A stretch of DNA of 63,487 nt, from contig JANTQF010000203.1 of NCBI GenBank assembly GCA_032988165.1, forward strand, positions 1-63,487, written 5' to 3'. Position numbers and translations under genes: made by a program. The stretch comes from Emmonsiellopsis sp. PD_33. Taxonomy: Eukaryota; Ascomycota; Eurotiomycetes; Onygenales; Ajellomycetaceae. Positions 34,497 to 46,682 of the stretch are shown here, one piece after another (position 1 is the stretch's first letter; each line of letters begins with the position of its first letter). The notes under the pieces were generated by a model. That model ran no database searches and was not told the origin of the DNA. It was given only the letters and a program-made list of their open reading frames with translations.

Positions 34497-35297
34497 GACG
34501 GGCGCAAAAGGTAGAAAATAGCCTATGTATCGACCAAAACTCGGAGAACGCTAGGGTGTGTATGGACGGGTCTTAGCACGAGCCTCGCGAAAAAAGTCGC
34601 GGGTCGCGTAGGTCGACGGTCCCGAGCACGGTCGCTCAAATGCGGTGACGATACGATCGCAAACAGTTAAGATCGCGGGTAAGGGGACCAGGGGTTTGAG
34701 TTCGAAGAAGCTCGAAGGTCAGGGAGGAAACGAAGGCACGAAGTGATGGAGAGGTTGGTGGCAGGTGTGACAACAATTTTGAAGGCTCTGACCAAGTCTC
34801 CAGAAACGCGCTGAGCAAGGGCAAGCAGCTGATCTCGGGATGCGGCTAATCGCTAAACACGACAGAAGAAGAGGATGACGCGATTGAGGAAGATTGGGAG
34901 ATAGCCCAAGGCGAGACTCGAGACAGGACGCGATGGAGATGGCGGCCAGATGGGGATGTGGTTGGCCGCGTGGACGGGGAGACGAGCTGGGGTAGTGGAG
35001 CGATGCGACAGGAAAGATAGCGAGGGACAACCGCGACGACAGCCACGACGGCGGCGATGGGCGCGGGCGCAGGCGCTTCACGGTCTCGAACCCACGGGAA
35101 CGGGTGGAGGCGACTGGAGGACGAGACGAGGCACAGCGACGAGCACCGGGTGGAGAACCCAATGAATGGGCGGGAGACGGGAGTGGGTAACTTCAGCGGT
35201 GGAGGAGAGGAGTGCGGACTCGAGACAGCAAAGGACGCCAGCAACAAACACGCAGCAAGAGAAGGGGGAGAAGGGGAGAAGAGAAGATGAGGATGCG

Positions 35298-35302
<5 letters not shown>

Positions 35303-35328
<26 letters not shown>
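35303..35328. repeat. GA13 dinucleotide repeat
   Basis: Thirteen perfect GA units in the whi3 leader; CT13 on the whi3 sense strand. Confidence 0.9.
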
Positions 35329-35838
35329 AGATGCAGAATCGAACCTTGGACGAGCAGGCGGAGGGAGAGCAGCAAGGGAAGGTTGACTAAGCCCCGGCCT
35401 AGCTGGCGGTGGCTGTGGCAGTACGCCACGGGTGGGTGGCAGGATGGAGTCCTGGGATGGGGATGGACGGTACGAGTATGCAGGCAGACAGAGGTTGATT
35501 ATGCTATCTCTGGTAAGTTAGGGGAGGGGAGGCGACGAGGCGGGGACGAGACGAAGCCGAAGCGAGACGATGCGGAGGGTTAAATAGTAAGAGGGAGACC
35601 GGGGCGAGTTTGGAAGCTTGACTGTGAGTTCCCAGATCTAGCATTGGCCTATCTATCCGTGGATATTGCCTCTCTATCTACTGCCATCATCCTACAGCAC
35701 AGACAAAAAAAACTACTCTGTATGTATATATACAAAGCACCAATCTCCTTTCTAGACCTCCAGCCCCATTCAACAATCAACATCAACCCTACCAATTATC
35801 CATAACTTAACCCAACCGCCAACCGCCGTTTCTCCACC

Positions 35839-35961
35839 ATGCCCGCTGTCGATGCAACTTGGCACGTCAACATTGCACAAGACGAAATCCAATTCCCCGG
35901 TGTTATTAGTCAGTTTAGTTTACTAATAATTCTCCGAGCAAGCAAACACCGTTTTGGATCC
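35839..35961 (+). CDS. Short frame with strong start context, possibly an isolated 5' exon
   Basis: The start context CTCCACCATGCC is the best in this 7-kb gap and the preceding ~130 bases look like a fungal leader (A/C-rich, CAACATCAACC). The frame begins MPAVDATWHVNIAQDEIQF and stops at 35959-35961 after 40 residues. The first ~22 residues look coding and the rest does not, so it may be exon 1 of a gene whose body has been lost, or the start of a gene with introns I cannot resolve. The family is not recognised. Confidence 0.25.
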
Positions 35962-38900
35962 TGAAACTTGCCAAAATAAAAATGAAATAGAAAAAATGCC
36001 TGTACCTTTTTCCCTTCACCTTGTTACTATGTATGGGTCGGAGGTCCCGCCAACCAGTCAGCCGGGGACTCCCAACGAAAAGATGTAAGTTTATGTGTTA
36101 TTGAACGCCTCCTTTTCTTTCCCTTTTTTACCCTTCTCTCAAGCTTAAATAAAACAAACCCGATTCTTCCCCTTTGAGTCTGCCCGGCTTGTGGGGGATA
36201 GATAAAACCTTGGGTCAAAGTAAGGTTAATTGATACTTTCCTGCCCCCTAGCCTGAGGCTGCAGGGCAACAAACCATTGTTCAAAGACAGAGTTTCCAGG
36301 GGATCACTGATCAATGCCATGTCCAAATGGATTTATTTTTTAAAATATTCCAGTCGTCAACCGTCTCCCCTCCTGGTTTAGATAACTTGACCATCGGCGC
36401 GCCGTTGCAGAATGACGCAATTTCAACCTGATAAGAGTTGCCGTCAATGCCATTGTATGGAGAGTGAGACTGTGCCTGAAATTTGAAACGGGAAAAAATC
36501 ATCCGAAAACGAAAACGGGGCTCTCTTGATCACAAAATGGACGTGCACCTTGTCAGAATCCCTCACACCCAAAATTTTCCCAAGAAGCTTGTTGTTGGTT
36601 GGTCTGGCTTTTACGGTTTCCCCCTACATGCATGTCCATCCTTCAGATAGGTGGTCTGGACCTGGAGCGCCAAAAAAACTTTGAATTTCGTCTCCCCTTT
36701 TAAATTATCTTTGTGGGACCCAGGGGGGGGGATAGATTTCAAGGTCAATTGGAAGATTCTCATCCCAACCATGATGGACAAATTAAACTATCTTCCTCTC
36801 CCACCGCGATGTATGTACAGCCAACTAACCCCTCCACTGCCACCCTGCCAAAGGAAGATAACGGCCTTGTTTGTCAGACCACGAGCCCAGGGAAAGGTTG
36901 AAAGAAAGAGGAAGAAGTTAAAACGTACCTTAAACCCCTCCTTTCCCAAACCCCGCTAATGCAATCCGCCCCAAGCCAAAAGTTCAAACATGCAGCAAAA
37001 CCTGCAAGAATACAACATGTTTATTGGACGTGCGGAGCGAGAGGCCAACCCCGCGCGTTGATAGGTCCAGGCGCCCAGAGTACTTTGCATGCCACTCCCC
37101 GTTGGACCTTGCGGCGGTTGTACGCAGTACGCAGTAAGGGAAAAAAGGAGAAACATACCCCCCTCAGGGTCTAAGGTCAAACCAGGCACAATAAAGCTGA
37201 GAGAGTGGGTGTGTGAAAAACAAAATTATCGTAAAGAAATCAACCCACCACTGAACTGAATATTTCCTTCCAACCCTCAAGGGCCAAGGCTCACCCCCAT
37301 CCTCATTCGCCCCCAGCAATCCCTGCCTGATATTAAAAATACTGGCGTGGACATACGACACGCACATTGGACATACATGGATCCAGCCCGGCGATCACCA
37401 CTCACACACCGCCAAGCAATCGAAACTATCCTTCCATTCCCTCCCCTGATAGGCTCACAACTCCCACAACATCCCTTCCTCGCCGCTCGCCGGGGAAATT
37501 GGGGGGGGAGGGGGCATTTTTGGACCAATCGACCCCAGAACCAATGTGCTGGGGTGCGTTAAAAGGGGAGACCAGCTCTGGACCGGGGGGTTTTGTTTGG
37601 ACTGGGGTCGCTGGGCCAGTCAGGACTCTCAGCGCACGCGGTGGGCACGCCGCACGACGCGTTGGCACTGGGGGGTTTTTTTGGTGGGGGGGGGTTAGGG
37701 TGGAACTAAGTATATTAGTTTGGGGTATCTCGCCTTTTTATTCGCGTTGGTTGCAGAGAGGAGGAGCCTGGACAGTGGAGGGGGGGATTAGGTAGGGAGA
37801 TTCAAAAAAATGGAAAGGAAATACACATGGCAAGCAAGCAAACCCTGGGCTTGGTGGGCTGGGGTTGGTTGAATCTTCTTTCTCGTGATTGCGTTTTGAT
37901 GCAGGGCTAAAGTAGTTTAAACTTCCGCTTCCTTTTTTTATGTGCTTTTTTTCCCTCCCCTTGGAATCTGGACCAGCGTCCAGTGGTGTGTGGATTTTGC
38001 TAGCCTGCCAGCAGGATCCCTGACGAATCGATTGGCGATTGATTGGCGACGGTGGTTGGATGGAAATCGTGGATTGGAGGTCTGGTTGGAATTTCTGCGC
38101 GAGTGGGCATTATCATCACCGTGCGTTGCAATTTGTTGGTCAGTTGTGTCGATATTGGATATAGATCATCTCAACCCCTCGATTTCTACATAGCAGGCTT
38201 CTTTTAATCCTTACTTTATTTTTTTTCCTCCCGCAGATTTCGACCGGGTGGGACAGAGACTCCGGGATGAAGAACGGTGGAGTAACTCCATAGCTAGATG
38301 AAGGCGGGGAGTTTGACAAAGGAATCTTGCAATGGGTCCGATCCTGTAGGGCTGAGATAAATATATTTCGATCCAGACAACAACTGCATGCCTCATTCAA
38401 AATGAGATGAAAATGTTTTTGGAATCTGGTTCTCCTGCCTGACTAGTATTGAACACAGCATCTTCTTCCTGGTTTTTAAAGATATATATTTTTAGCCCGG
38501 ATGGTGGAGAGCGTGTAGACATTAGTAGTACTTATCAAGAATCTGATAACCAACATTATGACATAAGAATGGCGAATCTGCCATAAAATGATCATGATCA
38601 GATGAAATATAGACTACACAAGTTGTTCTCTCTTGGATAGGCGGCTAAATGATCACCAATGTGAGGTTTATTTCACTTAGGTCACTTGAGTGCGGTTGTG
38701 GCTTTTTGTATCTATATGCCTCTGAAGCGTCCCTTATGGTGTCGAATGCGCATATCAGGCTGGGCAGAAATAAAAGAGAGTGGGCTTTCTATTAACTTAA
38801 TTGAGAGTTAGAATTGCACTTCAAAGACATATCTTAAAGCATGTATGGAATGATGGAGTCTGATGAATGCCTAATAATAGATTCTAGCACCGCAGAAAAA

Positions 38901-41718
38901 AAAGGGGGTGTAAATCTGGAGGAACTAGTTACCCTCTGAAATATAATGAAAATGACTCAGAAATGTGTCTCTTTAAGTTAGATATATATAGTTTGACAGC
39001 AGGCAAAATTAATACACAACTGTGCAGTGATAATAATGAGGCCGTCTATGAATCTAGCCATTTTATGAGCTGCTAATAACTTTTAAATAAACTTAAACAG
39101 GTGCAATCTCTGCATCGGACAGTTTCCAGGAGGAGAAGGGGAAGAACGTCAACCACCATAGTGGAATTTCTTTTGTGACGAGCTCTAATGTTTTATATGT
39201 GGAGGGTGAAACTTAGACAAAGAGGTCCACACCTCCGAATTAGATATCAGGAGGATTTGGATCCAAAATAGCCCTCAAAGGAAGCAAATAGCTTAATGCC
39301 TGTCTTTTGGAAGATCAACCTAAACATGATTGCCAGTTAATGGGGATGGTAATGCATTTCATCATTTCTTGCCATCACAGCTGATGTGATCAAGCAAACA
39401 CTGATCCTTGTAGCCATGAATATCTGGTGGGACAACCATGACACACGACACTCATAGGATCCGGTGAGCCCTATAACTCGTGAGTTGGACCAGTTGGGTG
39501 GTCGAGTTGGAAGGTCGTGTTGTATCATCAAAACCTACAATATGTCGGCGGAGAGGATGTAGAAGCAGGAGGACATATGGTTTCTTAGACCAGAACAGTT
39601 CTTTGTGTTTTGTGGTAGAAAAGTAAAGAGAGAATGAAACGAAACTGGATATTGAAAGATTAGTAGGCATTCTTTCTACTTGACTCTTGAGCTGGAAACC
39701 AACAGATTTATTGAAATAGGTCATGGGAATCAGAAAAAGAGGGAGGAGATGAAAGGGGCAAATAAACAAAGGGACGTTTTCTGTCAAGCAGAATATGGAG
39801 TTTGCATTGTTACCCTGAGAAAACCCAGCTTTGATTCTTCCGAGTCTCTGTTTTGAAGGGTATGTTTAGTATTTGAGGCGATTGCCACAGCATAGGGTAG
39901 TCTTTCCTGACAGAATCTTGTTGGACGGAGAGAAAGGGAGCGGTCACCCTCCTTGAAGCCAAACTCGGGAGGGAATTCCCAGCGAAGAATGGCAAAACTC
40001 GTGAACAGAAAAAGGTGCCAACAGCACCTCGCTGGTGTGTGGCTTGTCATTTGGAACAAGACTTCGCAGCGAGGACCAAGTCTTTGACACAGTGCGGCTG
40101 AAGGCGGCTGAAATGCATTTAGGCAGGGATATCGCAGGCAGAAGAAGGAACTTCAAAATGTGGCTGCTCGTATTCTGCCATCCCTCAGAATCATATCGGA
40201 TTCATCAAGATTCAAGGGTGCTTGCAAGTTGCAACCGATGGGATGGCCGGCGATGGGGTCATCCCGCCATTTAAGGTTTACCGGCGCAGTTTGACGGGCC
40301 ACTAGGCCCAATAGGGAAAAGTGCATGGTGCTTCCCCAATCAAATCCAAACGTCATTCGCAGAGCCGCGTTGGCTTCCCCTGAACAAAAGCCCGATGCGC
40401 CGATCTGCACTCCCCCAAGGCTCACAAGCTGTTTTCCACGCTGGAGGAACCCGCCTCCTTTCCACGAAAAGCTTACCAGTGCCATTCATCGGAAGATCTT
40501 GTCAATCAGGGGATTCGGCGCCTCAGAAAAGTGGATATGGACATCGAGAAGCATTTTCCGGAACTCCACGAAGAGACGATGGAACTGAAGCCTGTCGGCC
40601 CGTCCTTGAAGTTGTCAACACAACCGCTGTTGGAATGACACATTGACACCGCTTGCATCGCAGACCTTATTTTTCGTATTCCAGCCCTTGGCGCCTCTCC
40701 CTCTTCTCCAGTGCTTGCCTGCATTCTGCAACTTCTAATGTGCCCAAGACCCCTGATAACGAAGTCGCATCAATCTCACTCAGCTGAACAAGGGTACTGA
40801 CGACCGAAAATCCATTCCTGACTGAGAATCGGCGAACCCTTGGTGGCAGTCGGGATGATTTCTGCGGCTTCCGCTTCGGTATCTGCCAAGTTGGGCGCAG
40901 GAAACACAGACGTGACGCTTGTTTTCAGCGGCCTTGGTCCGAACCGTTGTACCGCCACCAGTTTCGTTTCTTCATGAATAGTGTGCTGGAGCAAAGCATT
41001 TCGTATGATTAATTCGATTGTGGAATCCGTTACTTCATGGCAACGAGCGGGGTTGGGGGGCCGGGGAAGCGACCAAGAGTCGAAATATTGAACTTTATGG
41101 CACGTATCCAGAGTCAACACATCGCGAATTGGCGAGGGGTCTTTCGCTTGGTCTGGACGGGGCTGTGGGATTGGTGATTGAGGCTCCCCTCTCCATTAGG
41201 ATAAGGTTTCATCCAAGCCGTCACCATGCGAAAAACATCCAGGATCGTGGTTGCGATTCCTGAATATCACTGGCCCATTTATCTCATCAATGCTCGCCAA
41301 AGCAACCTGGGAAATGGGTTTTGACAGGGGCCCAGAGAAACTGACTCCCCACTTGGCGAAACTTGGCTTCGTTGTGGCAGGACTCAACATGGATCCAATA
41401 TTTCCTCAGAAATATTAGTGTCTTGACGCAGATGTCGAGTTGAGCCTCAAAAGTGACTCCCGCTGCGCAGGGGCCTAGGAGCCGCCATGAACAAGGAACG
41501 TTTTATTTCCCTTGGCACGTGTGGAAATGATGGATCAGATGCGCCTGTTTCCCAAGCCCAATTCTTTTTTAAACGCTTATAATACCCAGGTGCCATCCTC
41601 GATTTTCAGCTCCTTTTGATCTTTTTCGTTTCCGCTCCATGTCTGTCGACCTGCGGGCTTTCTTCTACTTTCTCCTACTTTCTTGTCCTTCGTTTGTTCG
41701 ACAGCTGGCATCATCAGA

Positions 41719-44517
41719 ATGGCGGAACTAACCGTTGGTTATGTTTCTGGTATCATTGCTGCTGCCATCTTTTTACGTACGTACCCCCAAACTTCCGAAA
41801 AAGAGAATGCAAGCTGACTAGTTTGTCGGGAGCAGTTCAATTTTTTATTCCAATCGCAACAGCTCTCATCTTGGCCGGCTTGCTTCGAGACGAAAACTCG
41901 CTCGCGACCTGGTAAAAATTTTCACGTCTCTTTCCTTCTCTTTTCTCATTTATTCTCTATCTCTCGCACTCTTCAACGTCAATCTGACTATCTCGTGCAG
42001 GACCCAAGTTGGTCGCGCCCTCCACTCAACTTACTGGCCACTAATTCTTCGTGGCGATTCTGCACTTACGAGTGCCGTTAGCAGAGCCGTTAAGTTTGAG
42101 GCGCTCCTCAGACCTCTGGCTCTTGGTATCATCGCTATTGCTGCGGTTGTCACCCCTCTGGGACTATATGAAGCTATTGTACCGTCGAAAACCACTTCAT
42201 TGCAGCCCTTTCAATATAAGCAAGACACATCCTCATTTGGATTTGGAACTCCTCCACGAAGTGATCTTGATTTCAGCCGAGTCTGCGGGTTCAGGGAATA
42301 CGTGGCTTGCCCCGGCACAGATTTAGTATCCACCACTCTAAAGAACGGGACGCAAATCCTACCTTACGGAATCGATTCTCGAATTCCATCCAATGTGAGC
42401 GATGCATTCGGGAGTGGACTTGAAGACTTAGACCCCACAGTCTCCAGTATTTTCGATATCGAATGGAGGAATTATGGGATCGATTTTTCGGAAAGGATAA
42501 ATAACGGGTCTAGATATCTGATTGGCAAGTACCGACAAGCCAGTATTCTGGCTTTGAATAATGCCTATGATATTATCGAAGGTCTGATCGTCGATACGAA
42601 GAATGGTGGTGGTATTGGTTTTCGGAATCACACGATTCCGTCACCGTTACCTCACGGCAGCGAGTGGTCGGAGGATTTGCTTTTCGTCGAGCCGCACACA
42701 CAATGCGTCGATACGAATCTAACCCTGGACTTTAGAATCTCTCTCGACGGTGGTATCACGACCGAGAAGTTAGTCCTTACCGACCGAGGTGGATTTGTGA
42801 ATCTCAATACGACCTATCCCTACTATGATCTAAACGATACTCAATCAAATCCGGACCTCATAGGACGGGCGTACAAAGCTGCATACCTAAACAACGCACA
42901 AACGATGATGTATCTCAACGTTTCCAACCCGAACGCGGGAAACTTAAGTGCTTGGTCTTACCTCAACTCTAAGATGAACAAAACTTTTACTCTTGAAGGG
43001 AACATGGCGGTAAACTACGATAGGCTCGTTACGACTAGCAAATGGGGTTCTTATCTACTTACTCCTCACGCGTTGTCGAATATGACTTCCAACAAGACCA
43101 CTGCAGGGGATGACTATCCGAACCCTTGGAATATTTCCTCGTCAAATTTTTCTTCTATAAGTAGGTCATTCCCAGGCTACTCCGTAGTGATGCAGTGGAA
43201 TAAGGCTAACTCGGTAATAGCAACTATCTGCCAAGGCGCTGGTGGACTTGACTTGGCCAATATCACAAATATCGGCGTAGCTTGTGGCATGGTCCTGGGC
43301 GCTGCTAGACGTGGGGATGGCTCTCGTTCTTTAATTTATGAGCCCGGGACCGAATGGACCATACCTCTGTATAGCTGTGCCTCAACGTCAAGGGCTGTGA
43401 TAAAAACTGTTGACTTCCGTTACAACGGGACAGACGGCCTGAAGAGTCTTGCAATCCTCAATATCCACGATAAAGAGTACCAAAAAGAAGAGGATAAACC
43501 ACTTTGGGGCGTGGAGCATTCCGAACTAATGTTAGATGATGTCAAACCGATATGGGGTCTGGTTTCTAGCAAATATGAAGGGCGCTCCGATATTTCTGTT
43601 CTTCGGAAAGAATCGTTGTACCTCCCCGGATATTTGGGAGTAGCTGACCTCGGGCCTACATCATACTACAACTTGCCGGGTAGTTCATTCCACATGGGAG
43701 GATTTTCTACCGCCTACGACATATCGGACGCGATGATGCCAAGCGGCGTGTCCGACTACTCCGGCGAAACAAACATAGCAATGTATGCGAAATGGCAGGA
43801 ACTCTCCGCCACAGCCAATTCAACAGCAAGGATTATCGACCTCGTGTGGACTGACGTTGCCGCCAATTCAGTCGTCGGAACCAAAAGCTGGCTCGGACCT
43901 CGAAAACATAATGACCTTGCGAAGCGAGACGACCATGGGGGCTCACCTCGGCCAAAAGAAGGGGATTTGGTTGAGGTCCCCGTGATAGTGTTTAATCGAC
44001 GCGTGAAATATCACTTGAAATTCGCGATCCCTGCCTTTGTTGCCCTCCTCCTTACCACCATCGTTGCGGCTGTGTCTTGCGTTTTATGCATTTTTGGTCG
44101 CGCTCGACCATCGAGAGTACGCAAGTATCTCTTCCACACCGCGCCGGGCCGTATTATTGCAACCTACGCGTACCCCGGTCAAGTCAGCCAGCAAGCTCCA
44201 TCCAAAATGTGGGATAGGGCAGTGGGTTCCAAGAGGATCGCAGTCGGTGATCTGGCCCCCCGTTCGTTGGATACGCTCAAGATGGGAAATGATGTCAACA
44301 CCAACATCGATGCTCCGTTGCTTCATAAAGAACAGAGTGAGGGAGAGAGACTGCCGCCTCCTAATCCTGGATTCACGTCCCCTACTCCTCAACAATATAG
44401 GCCATATAGCCCGTAAGTTACATGCCGCACTCCTGACCCCCGTTCTACCTCCTTGTCGCCATTGCTCACATACCTATACTTAGTTCTAGCGTACATAACC
44501 CTGCCGTAATGCAGTAA
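41719..44517 (+). CDS. Large fungal membrane glycoprotein with extracellular domain
   Basis: Exons 41719-41776, 41836-41911, 42001-44412 and 44484-44517 give 859 residues. Without the last intron (GTAAGT at 44413, AG at 44482-44483, 71 nt) the protein would end at 44416 after ...RPYSP; with it the tail becomes PSSVHNPAVMQ. There are hydrophobic helices at residues ~5-33 (across exons 1-2) and ~70-97 (ALGIIAIAAVVTPLGLYEAI), then about 640 residues rich in N-glycosylation sequons (NGT, NVS, NGS, NHT, NLT, NTT, NDT, NIS and others). A single helix (FAIPAFVALLLTTIVAAVSCVLCIFG) precedes a basic cytosolic tail. The topology suggests a plasma-membrane protein with a big external domain. It belongs to an uncharacterised family widespread in filamentous ascomycetes; I do not know its function. 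The convergent neighbour is bS16m. Confidence 0.82.
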
Positions 44518-45550
44518 ACAAATCCATTCTTGAGCCCCTTCTACCACCAAAGATAACGTCAAGTATATACCGAGCACCACATCTACACTTTACAAATTCG
44601 GTCATATCATGTTCGCCGATATTATATACCACGTTAGAATTGGACGACCCGTTGCCCTCAGCAGTTCATATTTCTTCCCTACCACGATCCTTACGTTTCC
44701 TACCATGAATTAGCATTTTTTTCTTGCCCTCACTCTAATAGCCATCATGGAACAATCTCCTGTGTCTTTCTGATTTTATATCTTCTTAACCTTACGCCAC
44801 ATTTGCAGAATACCCATATACGCGACACCTTCCGTACATACCCATCTCTGATCACACTAGTTATTTAGCAAGCCATTTTTTTCTTCTTTCCTTTTAGTCG
44901 AGCCATAATTTGAAAGGAAAATGAACCCTATCAATCTTTTCAATATTTTTTATAATGTACATACATAAACATGACCATAAAAATGGCCGTAGACAAGTCA
45001 TTTTTGGCTCTGTTTTTTTTTTTTTTTTTTACATTAGGAAGAAGATAAGTCCTCACAACTATACGGAGTACCAGATTCGTATATTTTTTCAAAAGGTTAG
45101 TCATATTAATCTTACTCAAAAAGGGAAATCGGGGATCGAGATGGACTGAAGACACCAATGACCCTTTAACATGATGTACATACCATCACATAGCGATGGT
45201 AAAATGTTGTTTAGCAAAGCATAGAACCATTTGATATACACTCGAAATTGCCTCAAAGGATACGTTTCTCTCTATATATACATGCAAGTAAGGGAAAAAA
45301 CCACAGAGCCACAAAGAAAGACCAAACAAATACCCAAACGCCATAAATAATGCCCAGTCGCGCTATAGATACATATCAAGATAAAGTGGGGGGGATACTC
45401 GGGGTAGAGGAGGGCGGGATCGTCGTAGAGGCCCGTTCCTTTAGTGAACATGTCTTTCCCTTAGGACGGGGAGTTTCAGGGCGTAGCCGAAGCTCGAGCT
45501 ACGCGGGCGTCGTTCGTTGGCCTTCATGGTCCGTTTTTCGGCGGGTTCAT
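44518..45550. other. Convergent intergenic, membrane glycoprotein / bS16m
   Basis: About 1 kb of AT-rich 3' flanks, with a T18 run (45013-45030) and one TACGGAGTA 9-mer (45062-45070). The frame at 45350-45685 (plus) overlaps the last exon of bS16m antisense and has no domain. Nothing else was seen. Confidence 0.5.
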
Positions 45551-46291
45551 TTATTCTGTAACCTTTTCCGCGTGCTTCGCGGCCGGTTTCGAAAATTTGG
45601 GCTCAACAAGGCCGACCTGTTCCGGTTGGGATATATGTCAGTCCAGTCATTTTTGTTAAGCTTTTTCGAGCATTCGATGCCGTGAGAAGACACCACTCGG
45701 GAAAAACTTCAATCCCCCCTCAAATCTGGCAACAATCCCACACATTACATCTCTCTTGTAATCTCAGGTAGCCTTCCCACGAAATCGAACCGGCACACTG
45801 GAAAGGCAAAGAGCTAAAACCATAGCACCCGGATATCCAAATCAAAAAGCACATACCAAACTCAGCAATTTCCACACAGGCTCGCTTGGCTGTGCGCCAA
45901 CACCTAACCAGTATTTCGTCCGTGGTCTATCGAGCGCGATATCTTTGTATGGTTTCGCGACCTTTGCTTCCTCATCTGACAGGCCGGTAGGAATCTGTGG
46001 GATGGGATTGTAGGTTCCGAGGACTTCGAGGGGTTTGGAATTGCGCGCGGATCTAGAGAAGAGTGGAACGAGAGCCATTGATTAGCTGGATATTCACGCC
46101 ATATATCTGTTTGTAGGCGGGAATGGTCTCCGTTCATTACACAGAACTAGAGATGCTATAGAAGTGGCCGGTAGGCCTCGAGCTGGAGTTCTACTCTGCG
46201 TTGGTTGGACGTACCTCGCTTGGGCCACGACAATATTGTAAAAAGGCTGACGGCGGTTGCCGAACCGGGCTAGACGGATTTTGACGACCAT
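45551..46291 (-). CDS. mrps16: Mitochondrial ribosomal protein bS16m
   Basis: Three minus-strand exons, 46215-46291, 45857-46052 and 45551-45616, give 112 residues. Exon 1 encodes MVVKIRLARFGNRRQPFYNIVVAQA, the typical S16 start. Exon 2 continues with SARNSKPLEVLGTYNPIPQ and RTKYWLGVGAQPSEPVWKLLSL. Exon 3 restores VGLVEPKF, the expected C-terminal S16 motif, before a short basic tail. Intron 2 is 240 nt, long for this window; reading through it would give a stop after VCAF, and nearer acceptors give tails that do not match S16. S16 belongs to the body of the mitochondrial 37S subunit. The first codons act as the import signal, since there is no separate presequence. It lies in tandem with, and downstream of, the GH5 gene. 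Confidence 0.92.
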
Positions 46292-46682
46292 GGCGAACAG
46301 ATAAAGACTAGATCAAGTAGGGTTGGCGACGAACTGGAGTCACAATTGAGCGAGCGCGATGTCTGGATGCAATCCGAGGCGGATGTTGAAGCTCTGAACA
46401 TTTTGACGGATGCGGAGAAATATTATCGCGGAATTTTGAAGATGACTAAGCCAACTCGTTGTAGTCACGTGACACAAGGGGATCTGACCTGGGACCCCCT
46501 TTCTATTTCGATTCATTTTACATTCGAAAAGCGGGTTGATATCGATATTGGCTTAAAAAGACAACGGGCCCAAGCTAGCCTGGTATTGAGGTTTAATATA
46601 TACAAGAATTTTCCAATATTACGTCCACAGTTCGACAAAATATATACACATCCTGATGAAACTCGGACATTTCACCTGCCTA

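Larger units (their letters stand above)
34497..41718. other. About 7 kb without a supported gene
   Basis: The left ~1.1 kb (34500-35600) is the GC-rich whi3 leader with a GA13 run (35303-35328) and several minus-strand short frames that may be uORFs. A lone well-placed ATG is at 35839. From 36000 to 41700 there are purine and pyrimidine tracts, a gradual AT rise (38400-39400) and short frames on both strands without domains or consistent splice sites. The frames at 40153-40485 and 40776-41120 (minus) have mixed composition and might be decayed coding sequence. I could not identify any transposon or RNA gene. Confidence 0.5.
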
